Source: Mucilaginibacter ginsenosidivorans
Lineage (GTDB): Bacteria; Bacteroidota; Bacteroidia; Sphingobacteriales; Sphingobacteriaceae
DNA: 64,000 nt
NCBI RefSeq assembly: GCF_007971025.1
Contig: NZ_CP042436.1
Location: 248,001-312,000, forward strand
Reading direction: 5' to 3'
Part shown: piece after piece, positions 42,122 through 49,752 of the stretch
Position numbering within the stretch: the first letter of the stretch is position 1
Layout of the letters: every line of letters starts with the position of its first letter
The notes under the pieces: generated by a model
The model's database searches: none
Seen by the model: the letters and a program-made list of their open reading frames with translations, nothing else
What the model was told of the DNA's origin: nothing
Position numbers and translations under genes: made by a program

Positions 42122-42236
42122 AAAGAGCTCCTGATGGGCAGGAACTCTTTGCAACCAATTATAAAACCTAAATTATGAGAAGAGAGGATAGCAATCATGG
42201 CCCCGAACCATCGTGCGCCCCGACCGGCGAATTGTA
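42122..42236 (-). ncRNA. candidate small RNA or attenuated leader before SMUG2
   Basis: A minus-strand -7 element (TATGTTTG, 42242-42249) would start RNA near 42236. About 85 bases later the RNA forms AAAGAGTTCCTG-loop-CAGGAGCTCTTT (42150-42122), followed by CTTTTATATATTT, a good terminator. The body also holds a GC-rich hairpin (ATGG-TTCGGGG-CCAT, near 42205-42219). No known RNA family is recognised. Either a free small RNA of about 115 bases or a terminating leader of the SMUG2 gene would fit. Confidence 0.4.
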
Positions 42237-42241
42237 TGATG

Positions 42242-42285
42242 CAAACATAATAATAAATTATATAATTCCTATAGATATTATAGGA
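42242..42285 (-). promoter_or_regulatory. promoter with operator-like palindrome before the candidate small RNA
   Basis: TATGTTTG on the minus strand (42242-42249) is an exact -7 element. The perfect inverted repeat TCCTATA-N5-TATAGGA (42267-42285) lies 18 bases upstream, where the -33 element should be; no TTG is there. A regulator binding the palindrome could activate or block the promoter. Confidence 0.4.
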
Positions 42286-42345
42286 TTTATTTAAAATACA
42301 TTAACAACGTTCCTAACCAAGCAATTTTGTCTTAAATGAAGGCGT

Positions 42346-43671
42346 TCAATTCATTTCAGCCGGGAATACCAGTTTAAATTTGCTGCCAACGCCCTCCTCC
42401 GAACTTACTTCGATGGTTATATGATGAAAATCGGCGATAGACTTTACAATGGGCAGCCCCAGTCCAAAGCTATCCTGTTGTAACGACCGCGTGAACTTTT
42501 TAAACCGGTTAAAAATATGCGGCAATTGCTCGCTACTGATGCCTATGCCGGTATCGGCTATCTCGATCATCCGTAGCTTATTTTCGACCCTACCAATTAT
42601 CGTTATCGACCCGCCCTCTTTATTATATTTTATAGCATTATTAACAAGGTTAAATACAAGGTTGAACAGCAGGAATTTATTGACCTTATGCAACTCCCAA
42701 TCGGCCGGAACATCGATCTCGCAATGGATGTTACGCTGTTGCAGGCGGATGGATATTTCGTCGTGTACCTCGTTCAGCAACTCCGCCACATTTACCTTAT
42801 CCTCCTTCAAAAACTGTTCGTTCTCTATCTGCGATATTAGTAGCAGGGTTTTGGTGATACTTTTCAGCCGGTTCAATATCCGTTGCAGTTCAAGCAGCCG
42901 CTCCTTTACCTCGTCGGTAATATCCTCGCTGCCAAACATATTCTCGATCTTCGATTGCAGGATAGATATCGGCGTCATCAGTTCGTGCGAAGCATTCGAA
43001 ATAAATTCCCGCTCCTTCTGAAAAGTGCTCTCGATGGTTTGTATCATCTTATGAATGCTGATATCAAGGTGCTCAAAATCAGATGTGGTGGTTCTTACTT
43101 TGCGGTAAGGCGTTCGCAGGGGGAATTTATGCCCTATCAGCTTCGTCCGGATGATCTTATTCAGCGGCCGCAGGATGTAGGTCGAGTAAAACTGGTCGGC
43201 CAGGATGGTCAAAAGCACCATACCCAACAATATCTCAAAGGCTATGCTCTGCAGCGGTACGGTGGTCTCGTTTATCGTATCTATACTTTTTCCAATCTCC
43301 AGCAGGTAATTTTGCTTGCCGACTTTAAAATTATGGCTCAGGATACGGTACTGGATGGTATCGCCTTCTACAAGACGCCGTTCGTTCACAATGGTATCAA
43401 TGTCCTCGTCGGCCGAATCCACATCCATACTCACATATTCTTCCTTCAGCAGGGCATTATAGCTGCCATAGCCCTCGCCGTCCTTAATGTAGGTACCTAT
43501 ACCCGATAGCTTCACCTGTTTCAGCACCTTGTCCTGCTGACGGCGTAACCAGTTGTCGGTATAATTACGGTTTATATTATGTATCAGGGCAGGCAAAAGC
43601 AACACAAACAATACCACTATTACCAGTTTCGAGATGGTATTGAAAAGTGTCAGTTTGGTGCCGAGCTTCAA
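42346..43671 (-). CDS. sensor histidine kinase, OmpR-type partner
   Basis: This 441-residue kinase has two membrane segments (about 13-32 and 142-160) around a ~110-residue periplasmic domain, a HAMP-like linker (165-215), the phosphoacceptor His229 in NASHELMTPISILQS, and an ATPase domain (NLVFNLVNNAIKYNKEGG, ADTGIGISSEQLPHIFNRF, FGLGLPIVKSIADFH). It follows its response-regulator gene by four bases. It is the last gene of a four-gene operon with an outer-membrane protein. Confidence 0.93.
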   Translation of the reverse strand: MKLGTKLTLFNTISKLVIVVLFVLLLPALIHNINRNYTDNWLRRQQDKVLKQVKLSGIGTYIKDGEGYGSYNALLKEEYVSMDVDSADEDIDTIVNERRLVEGDTIQYRILSHNFKVGKQNYLLEIGKSIDTINETTVPLQSIAFEILLGMVLLTILADQFYSTYILRPLNKIIRTKLIGHKFPLRTPYRKVRTTTSDFEHLDISIHKMIQTIESTFQKEREFISNASHELMTPISILQSKIENMFGSEDITDEVKERLLELQRILNRLKSITKTLLLISQIENEQFLKEDKVNVAELLNEVHDEISIRLQQRNIHCEIDVPADWELHKVNKFLLFNLVFNLVNNAIKYNKEGGSITIIGRVENKLRMIEIADTGIGISSEQLPHIFNRFKKFTRSLQQDSFGLGLPIVKSIADFHHITIEVSSEEGVGSKFKLVFPAEMN

Positions 43672-43675
43672 TTTG

Positions 43676-44359
43676 CTAACCGTTTACGTTTATCCTGTAA
43701 CCCAATCCGCGTACGGTTTCCAGCCAGTCGGGCGGACCATAAGCGTTCAGTTTCTTCCTGATATTTTTGATATGCGCGTCAATGTAATTTGAATCGTAGT
43801 CGTCATTCACAATGCTGCCCCAAATATGCTCACTCAATTGAGAGCGGGTAAGTGTGCGGTTCTTATGCAGTAGCATGTAAGCTACCAGGTCAAACTCCTT
43901 TTTGGTAATACTACTTATCTGCGATGTGCCGTGCGAGATATTCCGGTTGGTCAGGTCGATGGCAAATTCGCCAAGCATGACAACTGAATTTTTTAGTCCG
44001 AACTTACGCCGTGTTATGGCCTGCATCCTGCTTTGCAGTTCAAGCAGCGAAAACGGTTTAGGCAGGTAATCATCCGCGCCCAGGTCCAGCCCCTTGATGC
44101 GGTCGTCCACCTCGGCGCGTGCGGTTAGTATGATACAGGCTGCTTCGGGGTTATATTTCTTTGCTTCCTTCAACAGGTCAAGGCCCTCATAATCGGGCAG
44201 GCCAAGGTCGATAAGAATAAAATCATACAGATTTGTGGCTATCCTTTCCGATGCAGTTTTACCATTGTAACAGGTATCGCAAATGTAGTTGTTGCCCTGT
44301 AGGAACAGTTCCATCTCGGTTGTCAGCGCCCTTTCGTCCTCAACTATCAAAACGTTCAT
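43676..44359 (-). CDS. OmpR-family response regulator
   Basis: This 227-residue regulator has a receiver domain (acidic pair at 8-9, phosphoacceptor D51 in FILIDLGLPDYEG, K near 101) and a winged-helix domain (about 127-226, ending RGLGYRINVNG). It is six bases downstream of the outer-membrane protein gene and four bases upstream of its kinase gene. Confidence 0.95.
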   Translation of the reverse strand: MNVLIVEDERALTTEMELFLQGNNYICDTCYNGKTASERIATNLYDFILIDLGLPDYEGLDLLKEAKKYNPEAACIILTARAEVDDRIKGLDLGADDYLPKPFSLLELQSRMQAITRRKFGLKNSVVMLGEFAIDLTNRNISHGTSQISSITKKEFDLVAYMLLHKNRTLTRSQLSEHIWGSIVNDDYDSNYIDAHIKNIRKKLNAYGPPDWLETVRGLGYRINVNG

Positions 44360-44365
44360 AAGCTG

Positions 44366-45244
44366 TTAGTAAAAAAGGTAATAAAATGTCAGGTTAAAGA
44401 ACGATTCACGATGGTTCTTTAATATCCCCTCAACGTTTACAGGTATCGAATATTTATAGGCAAATTCAAAAGTGTAGTGCGGCCTGTTATAGGCTATCGG
44501 CAGTTTCAGGCTGTAGTTCAGCATTTTGAATTCGCTGTTGTAGCCCGAATAGCTGTGTAAGGGCGGCGGCAGGTATGGGTCGTCAAGATCAAATTTACCG
44601 GGATGGTTTTGCGAATATTTCTGCACAAAGTTCTGTGTGCCCAGTATTATGGTAAAGCCAGGGTTGAACGACAGGTAGTCCTTGTCGTCGAAGATCCCAA
44701 AATTGCTTTCGAAATACTTCGAGTTATTGATGGTCATAAAAAAGTCGCTCGACTGGCCAAAAAGATAGTCGAGCACCACGCCCGTTTTCATTATTTTCCA
44801 GTCGTACGAGTTATTAAAGTTGATATCGTTGGATGATGCCGATTTGATTATGAGCGCATCCTTGTTGAAAATAAACCTGGTATAGCTAATGTTCCCGGTA
44901 AATTTTGGCGAAAAACGGTAAAAATATCCTCCGCCTGCATCGGTTTCATCGATCACCGGCGTGGAAGTAAATACTTTATAAAACGATCCGTACACAAAGA
45001 ATCCCGACTTGGCATTGTAGATAATGTCCGAATTCATAAATGGATATTTTTGTGTCCCCGTCCGGCCAAAAAATTGGGCATCGCTGCCAAAGCTTACCCC
45101 TACCGACAGCGACTGCTTTCGGACAACAGTGTCGGTATCTGCAGATTTTTTTGGAACGGTATCGGCATAGTTACGGTAAGTACCGGCATTTACGTGCATG
45201 CTGATGAAAATGGAAAACAGAAGCAGGGGACAGGCGTATTTCAT
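44366..45244 (-). CDS. outer-membrane beta-barrel protein, unrecognised
   Basis: This 292-residue protein has a signal peptide (1-20, ending VNAG) and a run of alternating strand patterns ending SFFNLTFYYLFY, with a terminal aromatic residue as outer-membrane barrels have. I do not recognise the family. It is encoded directly before a response-regulator/kinase pair and after a small Lys/Pro-rich exported protein, all on one strand, so it is probably either a target of or an input to that system. Confidence 0.7.
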   Translation of the reverse strand: MKYACPLLLFSIFISMHVNAGTYRNYADTVPKKSADTDTVVRKQSLSVGVSFGSDAQFFGRTGTQKYPFMNSDIIYNAKSGFFVYGSFYKVFTSTPVIDETDAGGGYFYRFSPKFTGNISYTRFIFNKDALIIKSASSNDINFNNSYDWKIMKTGVVLDYLFGQSSDFFMTINNSKYFESNFGIFDDKDYLSFNPGFTIILGTQNFVQKYSQNHPGKFDLDDPYLPPPLHSYSGYNSEFKMLNYSLKLPIAYNRPHYTFEFAYKYSIPVNVEGILKNHRESFFNLTFYYLFY

Positions 45245-45279
45245 TGCTTTATCGCATGGTTAAAAGTAAAACGATGTTA

Positions 45280-45615
45280 TTAATTGCCATTTCTTCTCGG
45301 TATTTCAGGTGGCCGCTCCATGCCCGGAGGCCGTCGCTGCCGTTTTGGTTTTGTTTTGTCCTTGGAATCGCCCTCATCAATCTTCTCCGGCTTCGGCACA
45401 TGCTTAGCCTTGGTAACCTCCTTTATTTTTTTATCGGATTCCTGTTGTTTTTGCTTTGATTTTGGTGTTGTATCAGCAACGGCTTCAATCGAGTCGGCTG
45501 AATATTTATCAGACTTGAAATAAAATGATCTGTTGCTGTGCGGATGTTTTTTAACGGCAGCTATACATGGCATGAGTATAAGCGAGAACACGATATACAC
45601 AAACCACTTAGTCAT
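45280..45615 (-). CDS. exported Lys/Pro-rich protein, 111 aa
   Basis: A signal peptide (about 1-19) is followed by a polar region rich in Lys, Gln, Glu and Pro, with no predicted fold and a Pro/Arg-rich end (residues 85-111, ERPPEIPRRNGN). It is the first gene of the operon at 42346-45615. Low-complexity exported proteins of this kind may act in the periplasm as linkers or by charge, but nothing can be assigned. Confidence 0.6.
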   Translation of the reverse strand: MTKWFVYIVFSLILMPCIAAVKKHPHSNRSFYFKSDKYSADSIEAVADTTPKSKQKQQESDKKIKEVTKAKHVPKPEKIDEGDSKDKTKPKRQRRPPGMERPPEIPRRNGN

Positions 45616-45800
45616 TTCGAAGGAGAAAAATTTAAAATTCTAATCAATATTCCAGCCTTTGTTTCAAAAATGGCAAATTTTTATTCATTCCGCTATTTTT
45701 TAATGCAGAATAAACGCCCGTTTTTGTTACAAGGGTAGGATGGAACAGCCGGCATTACGGCTGGCCAGGCCGGTAATCTCTTTTAGGTTATGTGGCCTGA

Positions 45801-46724
45801 TCAGCTTAAATAGCTGATCTCCTTTGAAGTATATACCCTGTTATGATCGTCAATAATGACACAGGCCAGTTGCTGCAGTTTGTTGATGAGGTATAATCCT
45901 GCATTAACACCAAGCGCCATTATCGGCGTGGCCATAGCGTCCGAAAGTTCGGCAGTAGGACTAACAATGCTTACACTTTTCAGCACGCTAACAGGAAACC
46001 CCTTCTTAGCATCGATGACGGCAGGCATATCCTGGTGGCTTAAAACGGCGTTCTTCTCAAAGTTTCCCGATGTTGCTACCGCCATATTGCTAATCCTGAT
46101 ATCTGAATATGGTTGATCGACCTGTTTCGGATCGGCAGTAGCGATGGTCCACTGCTCATCGTTGGGCTGCAGGCCCCAGGTAAGCAGGTCACCGCCAGCA
46201 TTCACCACGCCGGCCGATACGCCCATCATCTGCAAAATATATTTCGCGCGATCGGCGGCGTATCCCTTGCTTATTGCGCTAAAGCCTATGCGCATGCCTT
46301 TTTGCTGTAAAAAAACGGTTGTTTTTTCGGCGTTAAGCACCACCTTTTTGTAATTGGTGAACTTAACCGAATTAAGCTCGATCTTTTGCAGGTCGGCCGC
46401 CTTGTCGGCATTATAAGTAATATCAAATGTCCCCTGTGTAAGCACCGAAATATCCAGTGCACGTTCTATCAGCCTGAACAATTCCCCGGTCACCTTTACG
46501 GGTCTTATGCCCGCATTGCGGTTTATCTCGGTAACCTGGCTGTCGTCGCTAAGCGTACTCAGCATTTTTTCAATGCGGTTTATCTCGTCCACAGCGTTGT
46601 CGATACAATTATCAGCCCACGCCGCGTCGTTTGCCACAACGCTGATCTCGAATACATTACCCATCAGCCGCAAAGCACGCCTGAAAATACGAAGGTCATG
46701 ATGATATGTTTTTACCGCTAACAT
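45801..46724 (-). CDS. ApbE-family FAD:protein FMN transferase
   Basis: This 307-residue protein is of the ApbE flavin-transferase family, which attaches FMN from FAD to Thr/Ser in target proteins using Mg(II). Recognisable parts are FRRALRLMGNVFEISVVAND, IGFSAISKGYAADRA (glycine/Lys motif), GVVNAGGDLLTWG, and SDAMATPIMALGV near the end, which corresponds to the usual DAxST motif. Most ApbE proteins are exported lipoproteins; here no signal peptide or lipobox is visible, so either it is cytoplasmic or the start is wrongly chosen. No RnfG/NqrC-type target is in the window. Confidence 0.88.
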   Translation of the reverse strand: MLAVKTYHHDLRIFRRALRLMGNVFEISVVANDAAWADNCIDNAVDEINRIEKMLSTLSDDSQVTEINRNAGIRPVKVTGELFRLIERALDISVLTQGTFDITYNADKAADLQKIELNSVKFTNYKKVVLNAEKTTVFLQQKGMRIGFSAISKGYAADRAKYILQMMGVSAGVVNAGGDLLTWGLQPNDEQWTIATADPKQVDQPYSDIRISNMAVATSGNFEKNAVLSHQDMPAVIDAKKGFPVSVLKSVSIVSPTAELSDAMATPIMALGVNAGLYLINKLQQLACVIIDDHNRVYTSKEISYLS

Positions 46725-46844
46725 AGGGGAACTTGCTTACAGGATATTTTTAAACATAGGGGTTAATTAAATAACCTGCCAGCCGGGGAACATGCCAATA
46801 GATCATTTTCTACGAAAATAGACCTGCTTCATGAAATTAAAATG

Positions 46845-46869
46845 AAAATGCCTCGAGGCGAAGCATTTT
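46845..46869 (-). terminator. probable terminator of prfA
   Basis: AAAATGC (46845-46851) and GCATTTT (46863-46869), with an inner CCTCGAGG palindrome, form a stem. On the minus strand it is followed by a T-rich stretch (TTTTCATTTTAAT). Confidence 0.55.
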
Positions 46870-46918
46870 ATTAACAGAATAGTGTAAAAATTGCGGGATT
46901 TATAAAAATAGCGCCTTG

Positions 46919-47992
46919 TTAAGCGACGGTACCCTCCTTTAGTTTTTCAGCATTTTCGGCAAACTGCAGCGATTCCAGTATATCCTGTATGCCGCCGTTC
47001 ATCACTTCAGGCAGGTTATAAATGGTCAGGCCTATACGGTGTTCTGTTAACCTTCCCTGCGGGAAGTTGTAGGTGCGTACTTTGGCCGAACGGTCGCCTG
47101 TTGAAACCATGGTTTTACGCTTTTTTGATATTTCTTCCAGGTGTTTCTGCAGTTCCATCTCATAAATTCTGGAGCGGAGCACCTGCAATGCCTTATCGTA
47201 GTTTTTTAATTGCGATTTCTGATCCTGGCACTGCGCAATTATACCGGTTGGTATATGTGTTAAGCGGACGGCTGAATAAGTGGTATTTACTGACTGTCCG
47301 CCCGGGCCCGATGCGCAGAAAAGATCTTTGCGTATATCGGCGGGGTTCAGTTCAATATCAAATTCATCAACCTCGGGCAATACTACCACGCTTGCAGCCG
47401 ATGTATGTACCCTGCCTTGCGTTTCGGTATCGGGCACACGCTGTACGCGGTGAACTCCCGATTCGTATTTCAACGTTCCGTATGCGTCATCTGCCAGCAC
47501 GTTAAATACAATTTCCTTGTAACCGCCTGCGGTTCCTTCGGTATAATCTACCAGTTCGGTTTTCCATCCGCGTTTTTCGCAGTACCGCATGTACATACGG
47601 TACAGGTCGCCGGCAAACAACGCAGCCTCGTCGCCGCCAGTTCCGCCGCGTATCTCCACAATGGCATGTTTAGAGTCTTCAGGATCTTTCGGGATCAGCA
47701 TCAGGCGTATTTCTTCTTCCTTCTCGTCGCGCTTTTCAAGCAATTCGTCAAGCTCCATCTTGGCCATTTCGCGGAATTCTTCATCTTTCTCTGTCGCCAG
47801 TATCTCCTTGTTCGCATCAATATTGCTCATAATGTTGCGGTAGATATTGTACTCTTCCACCACCTTCGCCAGGTCCTTATATTCCTTATTCAGCTGGGCA
47901 AAACGCTTCATATCAGCCATGGCATCGGGGCTGCTCAATTCCGTTTCAACATCTTTCCAGCGCTGATTTATCGCTTCTAATTTCTCTAACAT
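46919..47992 (-). CDS. prfA: peptide chain release factor 1
   Basis: RF1 ends translation at UAA and UAG. The GGQ hydrolysis loop is in ASGPGGQSVNTTYSAVR, and the stop-recognition PxT-type loop is expected at RVPDTETQGRVHTSAA, where the PDT lies near residue 185. That makes it RF1-like rather than RF2, which has SPF. The length of 357 residues is typical. A hairpin (48009-48025) lies in its leader. Confidence 0.96.
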   Translation of the reverse strand: MLEKLEAINQRWKDVETELSSPDAMADMKRFAQLNKEYKDLAKVVEEYNIYRNIMSNIDANKEILATEKDEEFREMAKMELDELLEKRDEKEEEIRLMLIPKDPEDSKHAIVEIRGGTGGDEAALFAGDLYRMYMRYCEKRGWKTELVDYTEGTAGGYKEIVFNVLADDAYGTLKYESGVHRVQRVPDTETQGRVHTSAASVVVLPEVDEFDIELNPADIRKDLFCASGPGGQSVNTTYSAVRLTHIPTGIIAQCQDQKSQLKNYDKALQVLRSRIYEMELQKHLEEISKKRKTMVSTGDRSAKVRTYNFPQGRLTEHRIGLTIYNLPEVMNGGIQDILESLQFAENAEKLKEGTVA

Positions 47993-48008
47993 ATAACCTC
48001 ACCTACAT

Positions 48009-48025
48009 CCCCGCCAAAAGCGGGG
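48009..48025. repeat. GC hairpin in the prfA leader
   Basis: CCCCGC and GCGGGG pair perfectly around five A-rich bases. The plus strand side has a short T-rich stretch. It lies 17 bases before the prfA ATG and may be another copy of a short GC-rich palindromic repeat. Confidence 0.45.
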
Positions 48026-48108
48026 GCTTTATTAGTATCGCTAAAAAAGCGCACAAAAATACGAAATTTAAAGCAGATTTTGAAGCAAAGGGTGTGCCTC
48101 CCAACTTA

Positions 48109-48885
48109 TTACAATGCTGTCACATTAGGGTTTTTGAAATATTGGAGCTTTACGTCGCTCCCGTCGAACACGGCATACGAGCGCGTTAGCACCCATTCCC
48201 CCAGGTTAATATAGCGGCTTTTATTGTTACTTAGCAGCATGTCGGCTGTACGGTGCCGGTGCCCGAAGATAAGGTAATCATAGTATTCCTTTTGGATCAG
48301 TTGGTTGCAGAATACCGGCAGAAATTCAAGCCGCCTGGGGTTCGGTATACCTTTTTCCTTTTTGGTATTGGCTATGCGGCTATGGCTCGACCAGTAATTG
48401 GCCACCCCCACACCAAGGTTGGGATGCACGCGGGCAAAAAGCCATTGGCACAGCTTGCTGCGGAAAATTTTTTTCAGGAACTTATATTTATAATCGCCCG
48501 GCCCGAGCCCGTCGCCGTGGTGCAGGAAAAATTTCTTACCGTTCCGTTCAATCGTCAGTTCATTGGTGATGATGGTCGCATCCAGTTCCTTTTCAAAATA
48601 ATTGAACATCCACATATCATGGTTGCCTTTGAAAAAGTAAATCTTGATACCCTCGTCGGCCATTTCGGCCAGCTTCCCGAAAAAACGCAGGTAGCCTTTC
48701 GGCACCACTGTCCGGTATTCGAACCAGAAATCAAACACATCGCCCATCAGAAAAACCTCCGAAGCGTCGACCCTTATCATATCCAGCCAGCTTACCATCA
48801 TCATCTCACGCTCGCGGCTCGACTCGTAACTGGGCGCACCCAAATGAAAATCGGAAGCAAAATACAGTTTATCCCGGTTCGGCAT
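48109..48885 (-). CDS. lpxH: UDP-2,3-diacylglucosamine diphosphatase
   Basis: LpxH makes lipid X from UDP-2,3-diacylglucosamine in lipid A synthesis. This 258-residue calcineurin-like phosphoesterase has ASDFHLGAPS, GDVFDFWFEYRT, KGNHDMWMF, FFLHHGDGLGPGD and IFGHRHRTAD, which supply the Asp/His/Asn metal ligands. It is normal in length. The minus-strand -7 element TACTTTTG (48894-48901) lies only eight bases before the ATG, implying a leaderless or nearly leaderless message. Confidence 0.93.
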   Translation of the reverse strand: MPNRDKLYFASDFHLGAPSYESSREREMMMVSWLDMIRVDASEVFLMGDVFDFWFEYRTVVPKGYLRFFGKLAEMADEGIKIYFFKGNHDMWMFNYFEKELDATIITNELTIERNGKKFFLHHGDGLGPGDYKYKFLKKIFRSKLCQWLFARVHPNLGVGVANYWSSHSRIANTKKEKGIPNPRRLEFLPVFCNQLIQKEYYDYLIFGHRHRTADMLLSNNKSRYINLGEWVLTRSYAVFDGSDVKLQYFKNPNVTAL

Positions 48886-48958
48886 ATCGGATTCAAAAGT
48901 AATGGATTAGGATGAAAGTTTTTTATTTCGATATTTGATGGCCAATATTAACTACCCC

Positions 48959-49750
48959 ATGCAAACCACTCTTCATGTCCTCAACGGCAGTTCAACCGCC
49001 CATGTCTTCCGCGAAACCGGTATACCGGGCGATATCCTGGTTTGGCGCGAAATATTTTCGCAGGGGCCATTGTCAAATAATGTTTCATCGGCCGATTTTT
49101 GGGAAACCCGTAAAAAATGGATAGCCCGCACCTTTAAAGAATTGCCGGAGGAATATCAAAAAACTGTCGTCGAGCCTCTTGAAATGCTGAAAGAACCTTA
49201 CGAAACCATCAATCTTTGGTTCGAGTTCGATTTGCATTGCCAGGCTAACCTGCTTGGAATGATGGCTCTACTTGCGCAAAACACTAACCTGTCGCCACCG
49301 GCTGTATTCCTGATCTGCCCGGGCGAATTTCCCGGCAAACCTGATTTTAAAGGCATGGGCGAATTACAGGCAGACGAACTGGAATACCTCTACGAAAATA
49401 TTATTGTACAGCTTGGCGAGATCGATTTTGTAATAGCCGGTGAAGCCTGGAAGCTTTATGTGGCGACCGATACCGATGCTCTTGAAAAGTGGCTCAACGA
49501 AACCGAATTTTGGGGTAATATGCACCTCTTAAAGCCGGCCATGCAGGCCCACCTAAAACGCTTGCGTACCAATGAAGCCGGTTTAAACTATATCGAACAA
49601 AAACTACTGGATATCTACAGCAAGGGCGCTCAAACCCGGCACACCATTTATCAGCGCTTCTGGAAAGACGAAAAGATATACGGCCTCGGCGATACGGAGA
49701 TCGACCTGTACCTGCAACCCCTGATAGACAGGCAACTGATCAGGCTATAA
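48959..49750 (+). CDS. DUF1835-family protein
   Basis: This 263-residue protein is a DUF1835 member; the N-terminal LHVLNGSSTAHVFRETGIPG, DILVWREIFSQGPL and the C-terminal HTIYQRFWKDEKIYGLGDTE are typical. The function of the family is unknown. The ATG at 48959 is chosen since GATATTTG (48930-48937), a seven-of-eight -7 match, lies just before the alternative ATG at 48938. The gene is divergent from lpxH. Confidence 0.85.
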   Translation: MQTTLHVLNGSSTAHVFRETGIPGDILVWREIFSQGPLSNNVSSADFWETRKKWIARTFKELPEEYQKTVVEPLEMLKEPYETINLWFEFDLHCQANLLGMMALLAQNTNLSPPAVFLICPGEFPGKPDFKGMGELQADELEYLYENIIVQLGEIDFVIAGEAWKLYVATDTDALEKWLNETEFWGNMHLLKPAMQAHLKRLRTNEAGLNYIEQKLLDIYSKGAQTRHTIYQRFWKDEKIYGLGDTEIDLYLQPLIDRQLIRL

Positions 49751-49752
49751 GG

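Noticed and set aside
42200..42225. tRNA-like GGTTCGGGGCC stretch in the candidate small RNA
   Set aside because: No cloverleaf can be drawn: no anticodon stem, no acceptor pairing, no CCA.
42175..42294. 39-codon plus-strand frame starting MRREDSNHG, before a kinase gene
   Set aside because: It covers the promoter palindrome and lies antisense to the candidate small RNA; the second half is AT-rich and Ile-heavy without protein character.
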